A DNA stretch of 64,000 bases from assembly GCA_002633005.1 (NCBI GenBank), contig NMRA01000079.1, forward strand, positions 566,183-630,182, given 5' to 3'. This DNA comes from Phoronis australis (lineage: Eukaryota > Phoronida > Phoronidae). Position numbers and translations under genes: made by a program. Below the pieces are notes generated by a model, which saw only the letters and a program-made list of their open reading frames with translations, did not search any database and was not told the origin of the DNA. How positions within the stretch are numbered: the first letter of the stretch is position 1; each line of letters starts with the position of its first letter. Shown here in pieces: positions 49,718-63,007 of the stretch.

Positions 49718-52700
49718 TTTATGATTCTTGCACCAGGTGTTGTATTTGTGGCAGAGTGTGGTATGCAAGAACAGGCCTGGTTTTTTACGTTGTCACCTTA
49801 TTTTGAGCCATCCAGAAAAGCCAACAGCGTTCTACAAAACATTCTTTCCGACAGCTGAATCTGGAAATTGAATGAAGTGGAAATTTCACTCAAGGCCTAT
49901 GAATGGGTCTAAGAAGTATCTGATTCAATTTTTGTTGTTGCTTACACTTTTGAAGTCAACCGAACTCCTCTTAATTGGGATAAGGAATGTTGGCTTTATG
50001 TGACACATCGTTTTCTCAGAACAAGTCCCTATACTAGGTCCATTTTTATGCAAAATGTCCACTCGTAAATAATGCTAAAAGATTGAGACTTTTTTGCCAC
50101 GTTTGTCATCGAAAGTGCTTGGCTAAGTTGTAGTAAAAAATTGGTCCAATATTGTTGCTGATTACCAGAAGAAAAATCTAAAAAGTGGTTTGTTGTACAC
50201 TTCCAAACACAAGGTCCCAGGGTTCAACTTTCCAAAATGATGTCTACATTTAGTGATACCCAAATTTGAACAAAGATCATATCAAACTTATGCCTATCTG
50301 TTCAAAGTTCATCGTGTGCTGACAGTTGTATTATTATATAAAATTTTAAAACGTTCAAGTGAATTCGTCTTGCTTAGTCTTGTTGAAATTTTTGATAAAA
50401 CAATATTTTACCGTTCTGCCATTTTGCATTCTAATTTGATGAAGCTTTACTGTACTTCACTTCATGGGGCCCACAAAATGAGATGTTCTTCAAAAATTAA
50501 CATGACGAGGAACGATCATAGTATTCTGGAGGAATTTGGCTGTCCTGCAAAATACATCATGACTGAATGAGAAGCTGAACAGATTGGTTTCATTTTTTAA
50601 TTCCATTTCATCAACAAAATTATGCCCATGGTATGTCACATCACTTAATAATTAAGTATTACGTTTTTTCTCGTCTCAATTGGCAAAAAGTCACCGAGCC
50701 TCTAAAGGACACTATTCAGAATTAGACTGCTGTCAGTCAAAATGCGGTGACCCTATTTTGACAAAATCATCAACAAGTTTGACTTTTACAACCATATTAA
50801 AAATACAAGACTGTCAAGCCATTAACGAATTTATTCACCGTCACTGTTAATTTACTCTTGCACCATGCACACTTCAAGCAATCAATGACCTAAGTACAAC
50901 AGGACCTTATTGCACAGCAAAAACATGACAAGGAGCACTGAGTCGACCTACGGGCCAATTATAGTTAATTTTGTTGTTCCATTATTCAAAGTTGCTACTA
51001 TGAGGCAAGTATTTTCTCAAAAACAATGTTCATGATGACTGCTCAAAACAAACACCAATTCAAATCACAGATCTAATGTTGTAGGTAGATGAATAGCTTA
51101 AAAAGTCACCATTACGGCAAACAGTGAGAAAAATGGTGAGATGACACCAAACATAAATACCCCATTTTATGATTAGAATTTAACAAATGATTGCTGAAGT
51201 AATTCACAAAATGGGACATTACTTCATTAGTAAGCATTACACAAAACAGCACACCATGAAAAAGAAGCTGCACAGGTATGAAAAATGACAAGCATGGCAG
51301 GTAACACAGCAAAGACACCAAGCATTCAAATGCCTGGTGGACCTTGCTGACACCTTGCAAGGAGTAGACTGAGTACAACCAGCGTGAAAACTTGATCACA
51401 TGGTCATACACAAATCGCTTACTAATTAGTATTCCTTGATAATACTCAGCTAACTCAGTACAATCTTACAACAAACCATTTTGGCTTGGACAGGGTAACT
51501 AGTCCTCAAAGTGGCTTAGAATTTTAGTAATTGGAAATCTCCCGTATACTTCACACACAATAGGCCTTTTGAAATTGACATGTAAGTCCAGTGAAAGTAG
51601 TTCTTAGTGAACCCTGCTCTTAGTCATACAGTTTACCTGACGTGTAAGTAAAGGCAGCTTAACAAGGGACTCATAGTCCTGTCTGAGTTATAATATTAAC
51701 TGTTTTATTATCCTCTACGGTTTGGAATAGCCGAGCCCAGAATGTACTGTGACCCCTTGAACGTGCCTAACAAAGTCAATGGCTTATCAATTTGATCTCA
51801 AGTAAGTATGACAAATAAAAAAGTAAAAAAAAACACCAAAAACCGATAAATATGATTGTTAACACTCAGTTATAATTTTATAACATTAAGACAATGCTGG
51901 ATAAGTTCGTTCAAGCAATGGCAAAGTAACATTTAGAAAAAGTAATGTTTTTCAAAAAACAAAATGAAAAAATATTTTCTACCATTTTAGCATGAATGCA
52001 GAATTTGTGAGGGTTATGAAACAGAGACAGACCTATAGTCATGTCACTCTTATTTAGACATAAAAGATCATGCCCTTTAAATTTCACAAAACAACCCTTT
52101 TAATAATAACAATTATAGAGTTGTAACAAATCAAATCTTCACAGAACACCAAAACGTGAATTTCACCTCACACATACATGTACATTACAGTTCAGTTTGA
52201 AATTACATACGCTCAATGTTGCAACAGAAAGAAGGAAACACACCCTTCTCTGAAGCCTGTCACTAGCGAAGTGCCCGACACATACAGTCGCGCCTGCATG
52301 CCCACGTAACAAAGGCGCACTGAGACGCAAAAAATACATTAGCATAAGAATAAATGAACAATAACAACTAAATAAGCATAACAATAAACGTACAGTTACT
52401 AAAGTCTCCTCACAGGCTCTCGAGTAAATAAAGTAACAAATAAATTTCTAGTCCATTGTGCCAATCAGAGTGAATTCTGCTCTTGATGACACAAAAATAA
52501 AGAATAATATTAAAAGTTTAATACGTTATTTGCTGGATAACTTTGGATTGTTGCATGGCGTGAACAGCATTGTTCAGTAATGGCCTTCTACAGCGTTACC
52601 CTGTAATGTCATTGTTATCCAGCATGAATTCAATTTAGCATACCACTTGATCGTCTCACAAGATCCTTGGTCAATATTGACCAAGACAGTTGTAAGAGAA

Positions 52701-52814
52701 TGAAATCATGTTTTGCTAGAGAAGTAATGGTTCTTACCTTGTTACCATACAACACATCCTTGGCTGGGAAGTAACTATTGTAATGAAAACTGCATTTTTC
52801 ATACCGTTTGAGAC

Positions 52815-53065
52815 AAAGTAGTCCCATGACAAAGTAGTCCTGTCATGTCAAAGTGGTACTGAAACAAACTTGTCTAACAACAAACTAGTCGTATGACAAA
52901 ACAGTTCTACAACAAAGTAGTCCCATGGCAAAATAATTTTATGACAAATTTGTCCAATGATAAAATATTCCTACAATAAAGTAATTCCATGGCAAAAGTA
53001 GTCCTACAACAAAGTGGTCCCATTGTAAAGTAGTTCAGAATCTATAACAGAGTAGTCCTCAGGAC
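52815..53065. repeat. Degenerate ACAAAGTAGTCC minisatellite
   Basis: Many diverged units of about 15-16 bp (GACAAAGTAGTCCTA, GGCAAAATAATTTTATG and the like). It lies 55 bases past the stop codon of the minus-strand myosin-like gene, so it is probably part of its 3'UTR. Confidence 0.7.
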
Positions 53066-53119
53066 AACAGAGGCACCACCTCATACGACTGCATCTTGGA
53101 TTTTTCAAACAGTTTTCAC

Positions 53120-56100
53120 TCAGTGGCGCGGTAGTCGAGTGCGCACAGTTGACAACTTTTTCTTAGTGTACTCCACATTCTGTTCAACCTGAAGAATAAG
53201 TAGGTCAAAGGTCAACATTACGAAACAAGTTGCATCATCAGACTGCAAAACAAAGCTGTCGGTCGATCCTGTAAAAAAGAGCACAACATGCAATAGCTTC
53301 TTCAAATTTCCGTTCTAAGGCCACGACTGTACGTTTGACCGAGTCTAATCTGACTGAAATTTAGGGAATTTTACAGCAAAGCAATTCGGCTATTGTCTGA
53401 AAACTAATGTCTTACAAATAATCTTCAGTTTCTCTACGGAGTTTTGCCTCTTATATTCGGCTTGAAACAATGGAAGAACTTGGAAGAAATGTAGGTACTC
53501 ATTTTTTCAACTCTTAATCCGTCTGCACGAAAGATGTTCATGTTCAAGGCATACATGTACATGTACCTGATTACGTATTAGATGAGTGTAGGCATCTTGC
53601 TCCCTGGAGGTCAACTGGCCTGCCACCGACGGCTGTTTGTAGTTACGGTCAGGCACAGAGGGTCCTCCGGGGTGAATGGCCTATGACAAAAAAATGCATT
53701 CACGTAGTACAGGAGACTCCGAAACACATTGGATGAAATGACCAAGAATTCCCTGCCGTGATGGCAAAAAGCAAGCCGAATTCACCAACAGGTTAAAGGA
53801 GTAGAATGAACACATTACAGCGTTTCCCGTTGCTCCCAACTTGTTCGATTCTATAGCCCAACAACAAGTTGGGAAGTTTACCCCTGTAGCCAATATCTTA
53901 CATGACTGATTAACTCCATTCTGGCAATTATGGTTGGAGTGCCAGCTCTCTTTTGTTTGATAACTGCTCTAATCTCCAATAAGATCATAGCTACCCTGAC
54001 TGTGCTGTGCTGTTAAAAATGAAAGTTAGTGTATATCTGAACATAAACCAATAGCATTTCTGAAATCTTCATCAAGTGGTGATCATGTTTAGTTTTTGAA
54101 TCGCAAAAATCGCCCAACTGCAACCAAAGTTACGACAATATATTCTTTCCGAATACAGCACATGACAGCGACATCCCGTTGCTCCCAACTTGTTCCATTC
54201 TATAGCCCAAAAACTAGTTGGGAAGTTTACCCCCAAAGTAGCCAATATCTTACACGACTGATTAACTTCATTCTTGCATGTGCTCTTTTGTTCGATAATT
54301 GCTCTAATCTCCAATCAGATCGTATCTAGCCTTACTGGGCTGGGCTTATAGAAGTGAAAGTTAAGTTATAACATATTTGAGCTTAAACCAATAGCATTTC
54401 TGAATTCCTCGTCAAATGCTGAACATGTTTCGTTTGTGAGTCACCAAAATCGCCCAACTTACAGAAGTTACGACAATCTATTCTGTTCAAACGGATTACC
54501 AACGCACTGGGTTTGACTGTGTTCATATGCGTTCGGTAATAGTGTGCAAGCACCATAAGTTTCCTTTGAAGCCTGGGAGATATTTGGCATGCTTGTTATC
54601 ATACTGGACAAAAGTCTGAGCTGGGCAGTTAACAAAAGAGCCAGATGTTATCGCACCTTCAGCACCCCTCACATCTGGAAAAGTTACTGAACGACAAAAC
54701 GCTGTAATGAATTCACTCTGGATTTGACTATCTTCACATGTGGCCTGTAATAAACCTGGTGGATAATTGGCCTGCCTGTTGTCATAACAGACTAAAGACA
54801 GTGCTTGGCAGTTAACAAAGAGGCGAGATGTTATCACACGCTCAGAACCCCCTACGTCTGGTTAAGTCACTGAACGGGAAAACGCTGTCATGGACAAGGC
54901 ATGGGGAATTACTAACCGTTATGACAGCAAATGAATTTTAATCTGATTACATTTGGCGTGTACTGTACATAAATACAACATTCTGTTCTCAGTTTCTGAA
55001 TTTAATCAACAATTTCATCCTTTAAGTTCAAAGTAACAATGGCATCATTTTTATTTTAATAAAACAAATTGCTTATTACTCATATTATTGATGAACTCGT
55101 CATCCACCTAAAAAACAATACTGACATCACTTACTGCGGTTTCAAGGCTTGGAAAGAACTGACAGACTGCTGGAGGTTTTACGAGACGGTTTGTCATGGT
55201 GTGTCATTTTATGCAGTAAGTAGACAAAAAAGTCAAAAAGCAAAATTTGGACAGAACAAGAGTTCATAGCCACATTTAGCTATCATACAATCAGATTTAC
55301 CACAAAAAGTTTAATAACACCCATTAATATGCTGTAACACCCAAAAAATGATATGATTCCATTTGTCGTACTAACAAAAGACTGGGTGGGAATAGATGGT
55401 CAACGAAACATCTGACTTCACCATGGCTTTCATAATAAAAGTAAGTAAAATGACTATCATAATGATAAAGCCAAGAAAGGGACGGATGAATGAACACAGT
55501 TTCAACTTACCATGTACTGGGGGTCGAGATAGGACGCTCTGTCACCTACGCTGGCATACATCTGTGAAAAATGAACGAAACTGCATTTGACAGCAATTCG
55601 CAAAAACACGGAATCAAACCCACTACACACTCAGTAGCAGCCGAAAGCTTAGCAATAGTCGGCTACAATGTGCCCACAATTTGAGAACCAGTTTGATGCC
55701 CGATATGAGTGGAGAAAACTGGTTCTCAAAATGCGAGGACAACTATTTCCAAATGCTCTAATACTGACCCAAATCCGATGCTTTAAATAGCAGAGTATCT
55801 GAAGCATGTCTAAATGATAAAGACAATGACTTTGATTTCAGCTTATGTCTGACAGATAAGGGTAAGATTTGGCAATTTGTAATAAAACCACGATGAGAAA
55901 ACACAGTGCAAAATTCAACAGACTATGATGATGATAATTTATGAGTAATTGCGACCTTTCCTTATTAACAAGTGACAACCAAATTTTACAAGAAACAGGC
56001 TTGCCGACTGTGTAATGGAACTTAAGGTTACGTAAGTTTTGGAAGAACTTTTTGCAGTCTAGTTACGGGAAACAACTTCGTCCACATGTAATGATCTATG

Positions 56101-59100
56101 CACAGTGAACAATTGATGATCCTTAAAGTAGTCAGTACCCAAGATAAGGACAATCTAAAGAACAAAATACCCGTGGCTTTAAAGTATTAGTTCTGGTCTG
56201 TGTTTTCTTTGTCAGCTGAACCATTGCCAAGCCTAGGTACGTTTATTTTGCTTTTGAAAAAAGAACTTTTAAAATGTGAGCGGTGCGAGAGGGAGTGAGA
56301 CGCAGCTTTCATAATGAGTCGAGCGCAGATTGATACCAATTATGCTATTTTTGGCCTAATATTTTGATTCTGCTGAATAACTTTTCAAAAGTAAGAAACA
56401 AAGCATAAAGTTACGAGGAAGGTCACTGGTAATGTGCTAATGCACACAACATCAAGGCTGGTGCCAAACACTCACCCCAGAGTCAGAGCTCTCCTCCACC
56501 TCAAAGTAAAGGTCGTCAGAGACCACTAGCTCACCATAGTCACATTCACCTGTTGCCTGGCCACACGGTTCAGTAAGCAGGCCAGCATAGTTGGAGATTG
56601 GTGTCTGAAGGAGCAGACAAATGACACGATTAGACGTAGTAATTCCAGGCAAAAACTGCCCAATTTTAACTGTTAATTTCATCTAACGAACGTTAATAGA
56701 CGAATACAAGTGCCTGGTCGCAAATCAAAAAGATAGTATTATGTGAAACCATCTATCAATCTTCGCACGTTGACCATATTCAGTATTAAGTTGATGGTTG
56801 GAACACCTTAATCTTGCCATCGAGCTAATAAAAATATGTGGTAATGGTAGCGGCAAATACATTTCACATTTCTACGCAGGAGACTTAAAAAAATAGGTAT
56901 CACACCTTGAGCTGTTATGTACACTAATTGTTTGTCGTTCTTGTAGATTATGGTACAAGTTCCTCACAGCCCACACATTGATGAAGCAACAAAATACAAA
57001 GACATGCCTTTTGTAACTACATTTTCACCAAATACACCATGTTTTGTCTCCTAGCTTCACCTAGGGAAAATAACATTTCACACACAGCTTTGTAGAATCT
57101 TGGTCTGGATAACTTAATTAACGAGACCCAATATTTCACAGAGCCATCATCACAAAACATCCAAAAAATAAGTTATTCTCCCCAAACAGATGTTCACATG
57201 ACAAGCTATTTGCCTCTAGCATACAGTAATCCCACCTTTTGGTGATAAGCGACAAGTGCACTCAGATCTTTGTGTACTTTTGGTTCACCAACGATCACGT
57301 ACTTCCCGCTGCGCGTCTGGTCGATCATATAGTGGCGACACCTGTCTTCAACCCTGGAAAAAATAAATATTGCCAGCAAATTAGTTTCACGCTTACTTTT
57401 TTGACGACAAATAATGTAAACAAGTGTCTTCTGATTTACATAATATATAATTTATCAAAAAAAGGTAAAGAATGGTCTTATTTATTTGATAAATTTCTCT
57501 GTATCATTTAGCAGTCTGCGAGTGATTGTTATTCATAGAGATAACATTTCCTCTGGCAATTGAGAGATCAACCTTTTAGGCAATTGGTAATTGTTGCCAA
57601 ATTGACACAACTCCCTTACCTTCCTAGCTCAATTCTTTGCTCGGTACCTGAGCCACTTCGATAACTACTGCATTTACAATACGATAAAAGACTACTCAGC
57701 AAATTTTTGTTTTAGAGCTACAGCCAATCAAAGAAATTATAAAATTCAATCATTCTAGCTATTGCCTATGAGCGGAACAACAGACATGTCATAATCCAGT
57801 ACTATAACAGATATGACATAAATTAACATTATACTAACACTCTGAGCTAATTCTGAATGAGAGACATGCCACGATCCAACATACTGAGCTACATACCTGA
57901 ATGAGAGAGAATAGCCAAAACGACTTTCACTGACTCGAATAAGGAAGCAGCCAATTGGCTTAGTATGGAGTAGGAGTTCAGCCTCTCTGAAACATTAAAA
58001 AATTCAGGGGCTGATTTCTACGTTCGAGTTGACCTTATACTTTTGTAAACCTGGTGGAAAAAGGAGGCTACACTGAATAAATGTCATAGGTGTGTGTCTG
58101 TCTGTACAACATGTTTTTGTTTTTAACACATAATTTATATTTTCAAATTGATGAACTAATAATATTTGTGAAATTAAGATTAAAAAATTAAATTGAACAT
58201 TGTTGAATCAGAATCAACATGCAACATGCACTGTGATTATGTTAAAGTCTCACAAATTTACGACACAATATAGCCGACAAGTGAAGTAAATTTATTTTCC
58301 CTTTTCTTATACAATATAATGCACCATAAGATCTAACATCACACAAAGTTTCGAGAATTTCTGGGCACTCACAACAATATAACGAGACCTCGAAACACCA
58401 GAGAAGGGCAATTTGGCTATTACTTTTGTCAGAAATTAGTGAGAATTTACTATAGGCAGTGTGACTTAAAGAAGTATTCTGTGATAGGAATACACCAGTG
58501 ATGCTGTAATTCCTTCAAAATGCAAGCGCCGTCTAAAAGGTATTTTACGAAACCAAGATCTGCCCTAAGAGGCATTTGCCAACAACTGATTATGCCAGAA
58601 TCTGACATTGTGTGGTAGGCTATGATGGGCCATTGGAGGAAAGTGTCGCCGGAAAAATACAAGCGTAATTGTGTACATTACGCTGTTAATTACGCCGTAA
58701 AATTACGAGCGTAATTGAATTCTTTACGGCGTAAAATTACTTTTAGCCAATGACGTTGGGTTTTACAATCTACGATCGCGCGCGCTCATGGACTGATGGA
58801 TTTCATGGCTACGATACGAGCGCTGAATCATGGCGGATCAAATCGCTGCTGCCATGTCAGCGATTGTGCAAGAACGAGCTGCCTAGCAACAGTCGTGTAT
58901 GTTAGGTCATCACCGATTGGTTTAAATTTAAAACGTTCTTAAGGTATTTTACGAGAGTGTAATTTACGGCGACATTTCCACCATTTCATTTACGGGCGTA
59001 ATTTTACTGCAACACTTTTCCCCATTTAATTTATGAGCGTAATTGTACGGCGACACTTTCCCCTCAACGGCCCACCATAGTAGACAGTTGGCTAGTAGTA

Positions 59101-62100
59101 ATACATCCTAGGGCTATACGATGATGGCCACATGGCTATTCCTGTTTTATGACTTCCAGTGAACACGTGAATCTTCTTATCAGATCGATAGGACCATTGA
59201 ATGAGGACGCTTCATTCAAGTTTATGAACTAAAATTTAGCTGATAACTAGAGTGTGGTGATTTGTTTAACAGCAATCTTGGCAATGAAGAACCTCCTAGT
59301 TCCCTAAGTTGCCTAAAGAGGGTGTGTCTGGTAAGCCATCAAGAGTACCTCCTCGTGATGATGCCATGGAACCATTCAAAGAAACCTCCTGACTGATCAG
59401 TCACCTTAGTCTTCTGAGTCTCTCTGAACCATCTGGAAATGAAGAATTTAGTGATTAAATAAGCAGTCTATTTCTTCAGGAAATTTCATCCTGCGGTGCT
59501 GCCGACTGTCACTTTTCAAATGGAATTTTTTTACCGTAAAAGCAATGTCCAGAAGCACTGATAGTTTTCTAATACTTCAATCTAGCCTTATTATATTCTC
59601 GTGTCACAGTAAGATAGTTTCAGCTGTCACAGCAGTTTTTCTGTTTGGATTATTTCAGAGGTATAATTGCAGCAAACAAACAAAAGATAAAAATGTGATG
59701 ATACTGCTTTGGAAGCGCAAATGCACTTCTGAAGACTTTCTGACTCCAGAATATGACTTAGAGTAGTTTTAACTGTTACTTGATAGTGCCTCAGCTGCTA
59801 AATTCAATTACATATTACGCATTCTTAATATGAAATACATAATCAAATAAAATTAAAAGTATTTCTATTCCATTCACTTTTAATTGTATCGGGCAAAAAT
59901 TTGATTTGAGAACTCTCATTTTGTATGAGTATGCATTACATTAAACTGATCACCAAGGTTTGGCAAATGCTCAATAGGGGGAGTACTGCTTCTGTAATGG
60001 GCCGTTCAATCTTACATTGACCTACCTAATCGAGGCTTGCCTGGTTCCCTGGGCACCATATTTAGTCTGTACTGTCTTCATTGGTTCAAACTCATCCTCC
60101 ATCACTTCATCAGAGTCTGAGCTAGAGCTTTCTTCAGCCTCCTCCTAGAAACAAAAATCCAAGAAATACGGTAACCGTATTCGTCCCCATAAGCACAACT
60201 TGTCTGGGTTTTGAAAATATGCGCCCTCCCTCTCAATGTAACCGACAATGTAATACGGATGCAAGACATAACTGTTCAACATAATATGTGATTCTTTACA
60301 GTACCATGACTTCAGTTTTAATATAAATCATGACTTTGTGAACTAATAAATATCGTCTTGCATGGCATTTCCAAGTTTCAGCCTCTTCAGTCTTGATATT
60401 TGCCAGTCACAGCACACTCCACCTTCAGCAAAAGTTCAACAATACTTCTAAACGTTTTTTGCCAAGAAGCATATTTGTTACAAATGACTATTGTTAACTT
60501 TACAGATGTTCTGATGACATCACAATGATGTAACCTGAAATGCCTGCTTATTAACCAATCGAAGATCCAATTGTCTTTGATTCTGGTAGCAAATGATTCT
60601 GATTTAGCGGTCTGTGGTTTGGAATGTAGGTAAATTTCTAAACCAATGTGGTCGTCTACAGCGATGAAAGGACATTATGATACAAAACATTGCATCAACC
60701 AGTTTGAAAACTGCACCTCACCAGTACCAAGTAATCTTATATTTGAAATAAAACTTTGATGCAGGCTTTTTCACCAGTGGTTTGCAGTGCAACTAAGTTT
60801 TCACCGAACTAAGTGACCCTTTTTCGTGACACTACAATGTATACCCTGGCTGCGTATTAGAGGGCAAATACGATACTGTTTAACAATTATGGAAAATACA
60901 GTTTTCAAAGTACCCGCAAACCCACTCACTCTGAGAGCCTTCTATACATTAAGCTTCAGCTGAAGTCACAATTTAAGTACAAAGTCCTAATTTGTTTTCA
61001 ATGAGCAAAGGGTTCAGAATAATGTAATTAGATGATGAGCTCATAATAAAGATCAAAATTATAGAAAAAGATTACATCTGTGAGTAAAGAATGACACAAA
61101 TAGTCATCATATTAGATTTAGGGAACTTAGTTGAGTCTGTATTTGAGACAGTTCATGCAACTGGGCACAGACGTTTTTGTAATTTTTGTCAGAACTTCAA
61201 ATTAAAAGCAGACAAATTCACCAAAGACATGCTTGATTGAAACACAGTACCTCTTCTTGATTCACTGCTTGCTGGGGTGCAACAATTTCTGGAATGTTGA
61301 ATTCTGGAATTGTTTCCTGGGCTGTCTTGGGATTGAAAAACTCTATAAGCAATAAAAGAAGCAATCTGATTTGATTTAAAGTTTCAAAGCAACATAGATC
61401 CTACATTGTTTGACACATAAACAGTGTACAGAAGTCTCACTATAGTCAAGGCATTCCCGATATGACTGGACATGATAATTGGCCAGGTGCAGTGATGCAG
61501 TGGTGGAAGATATCATGAGGTGGGCCCAACATTTTTCGTTTTGTGATCGTGCCTCCGCACACCCCAACACACACACACAGTCACGCAAAAGTAAATGCCC
61601 ACGATTAGCACCAACGTAATAAATATCAAAACTTGTTTCCGTGCCATTTTTACTCATTTCTTTCTAAGCAGCCAGTCCGGGCCTCCTCCCCCAATTGCAA
61701 GTACTGGTGATGAGTTTATGATTAGGTAATTATAACCTTGTGCTGAAGTCTCCAATAAGTCAAATATCAGCAAATTTAACACGCAGTAAAAGTATTAAAT
61801 TTTGTGACGTAGAAATCCTGCAGAAATTGTTTTGGAGCTTATTTGGATCATGACATCTTGTCTTTTTAGGAATTAAGTTAATCAAAAAAGTATACTGATT
61901 ACATATTAACAAAACATCTTTGTCAATTACAGGTCACAATTTTTTTTCATTTCTGTTTGATGTAATCTATTGGGTTTTTATAAAAATCCTCACTGAACTA
62001 TTTATTCATGAAAAAATGTAAAATTTTACAATTTGGAGAACAATGCCGAAACCTCCATATCTGAATGTTTGATTTGAATCTGATCATTTTTGAGACATGA

Positions 62101-62805
62101 TGTTCTGAAGTTATCAAAATTTGTACAATCTTTCTAGTTTCACGTATACTCAAATGGAGACAACCTCCTATCACTATTGCTACAATGGGCAATTTGCTTG
62201 GATAAGAAGTTTGGTTCTGACTCGAATTCAACTTGCTTGTCGAGTACACAGTAGATTTATCGTACTGTCACCTGAGTTTTACCTGGAATTTATGAGCTAC
62301 CACAAAACAAGACATGTTTTAATAATTATCATTTTACGGTTCTTTGTAGAACCCTTGAAAATGCCCAAATTTGACTACCTTCAGAAAATCATGTCTCAGA
62401 AATGGCTGATTGGATTCATTTACATACCGGGGTATGTACTGTTCTCAAAAATGCTGAAAGGAATTTTTTAAATAAAAATATTTCCCTTTTTGCATGTCTT
62501 TTGAAATTTTTAAGAAAATTGCACAAATTAGAAACAAATCGTATTAAATCTTGAGACGTAGCCAACAAACACTTCTCAGTGAAGACCGTCTTGCTTACTG
62601 TAGCCAGCTCCGACCAGGGTTTTTCATGCACAACACTCACTTTGAGGTATGTTCTTGTCGCTCCGTATCACAGCATGCTGTCGATCATAAGCGTCTACTG
62701 ATAGATGGGCAATCTGTTCTAACAGTCCCGCCACCTGTAGGGCTTCTTTGTGGGCTTCTAGTCGCTTCTGCTGAACCTTCTGTCGGCCAAGATAGCCACG
62801 GATAA
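53120..62805 (-). CDS. C-terminal part of an SH2-domain myosin (class XXVIII-type), motor off the right edge
   Basis: Ten exons in transcript order: 62641-62805, 61251-61342, 60026-60144, 59349-59432, 57897-57986, 57236-57353, 56476-56604, 55511-55561, 53567-53680, 53120-53188 (stop TGA 53120-53122). Borders and phases agree throughout, giving 342 residues. Order of parts (numbering from the first whole codon): end of an IQ motif IRGYLGRQ; a charged helix QKRLEAHKEALQVAGLLEQI likely to form a short coiled coil; an acidic serine stretch EEEEAEESSSSDSDE at about 82-96; an SH2 domain at about 145-230 with WFHGIITRREAE, the phosphate-binding Arg in FLIRVSES (residue 170) and RHYMID; then a tail with nine tyrosines. 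IQ + coiled coil + SH2 is, from memory, the tail plan of class XXVIII myosins. The motor is not in the window, so the myosin label is inference; SH2 and IQ are read directly. Confidence 0.85.
53815..54500. repeat. Tandem duplication of about 349 bp
   Basis: Two copies, starting near 53815 and 54164, share CCCGTTGCTCCCAACTTGTT, CCAATATCTTACA and ACCAATAGCATTTCTGAA at a constant offset. In the intron between the last long exons of the myosin-like gene. Confidence 0.75.
54512..54893. repeat. Second tandem duplication, about 211-bp period
   Basis: Two diverged copies starting TTTGACT at 54512 and 54723, sharing GGCAGTTAACAAA, AGATGTTATC and CGCTGT blocks. It directly follows the 349-bp duplication. 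Confidence 0.7.
55605..55671 (-). repeat. Possible tRNA-Ser-derived SINE remnant
   Basis: Minus strand shows an A-box-like TAGCCGACTATTGCTAAGC, a CTGCTAC loop and a B-box-like GGTTTGATTCC at roughly tRNA spacing. The anticodon stem does not pair well and no full cloverleaf forms, so this is not a working tRNA. Confidence 0.3.
55679..55732. repeat. Stem-loop repeat, copy 2
   Basis: Arms TTTGAGAACCAGTTT and AAACTGGTTCTCAAA pair perfectly; the loop resembles the inverse of the first copy's loop. In an intron of the myosin-like gene. Confidence 0.65.
57236..59432 (-). CDS. SH2 domain exons of the myosin-like gene
   Basis: Three exons (59349-59432, 57897-57986, 57236-57353) build the SH2 domain. 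The first ends in FFEWFHGIITR. The second has EAELLLHTKPIGCFLIRVSE, whose Arg (codon near 57936) is the phosphotyrosine-binding residue, and FGYSLSF. The third has CRHYMIDQTRSGKYVIVGE and LSALVAYHQK. All core positions of a working SH2 fold are present, so phosphotyrosine binding is expected. Confidence 0.93.
58620..59080. mobile_element. 461-bp MITE built of GCGTAATT units
   Basis: Termini CTATGATGGGCCATTGGAGG and CTCAACGGCCCACCATAG are imperfect inverted repeats of about 32 bp that include GTGTCGCCG. The interior repeats GCGTAATT/TTACGGCGTAAA many times. It lies in an intron of the myosin-like gene, between the two exons that start the SH2 domain. Confidence 0.65.
61115..61164. repeat. Solo arm of the 24.5-kb element family
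   Basis: GATTTAGGGAACTTAGTTGA and GTTCATGCAACTGG match the right arm at 24847-24904. I see no partner arm nearby. Confidence 0.5.
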
Positions 62806-63007
62806 CTGAGAACAGCACATTAAAAACAAAAATAATGTCATTGCAACAAAGGACCCCCATTTGTGGATAGGAAACAAAAAAACAATTCTGACTTTTTATA
62901 CATTGCAATAGTTAGATAACTTTAAAATGGAACTTCTGTCTTCTATTGGGCAATAAGTGTTTTAAATTTCCAATCTCCATAAAAATTGTATTTTATTTTC
63001 CACAAAA

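Larger units (their letters stand above)
47306..53119. other. Convergent 3' regions of KATNAL2 and the myosin-like gene
   Basis: No exon-like stretch on either strand. The left part is probably KATNAL2 3'UTR to about 49.7 kb. Candidate signals for the minus-strand gene (TTTATT read on plus) occur at 51704 and 50826, but none is compelling. One N is at 49383. Confidence 0.5.

Noticed and set aside
52163-52384. Minus-strand open frame resembling a membrane protein
   Set aside because: Lies in the probable 3'UTR, is AT-rich, and has no splice or homology support.
55605-55671. A functional tRNA-Ser gene
   Set aside because: A- and B-box-like motifs are present but the anticodon and acceptor stems do not pair. 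Kept only as a weak SINE remnant.
62121-62471. 116-codon plus-strand open frame
   Set aside because: Sits in an intron of the minus-strand gene and overlaps the dispersed repeat at 62385; no recognised domain.
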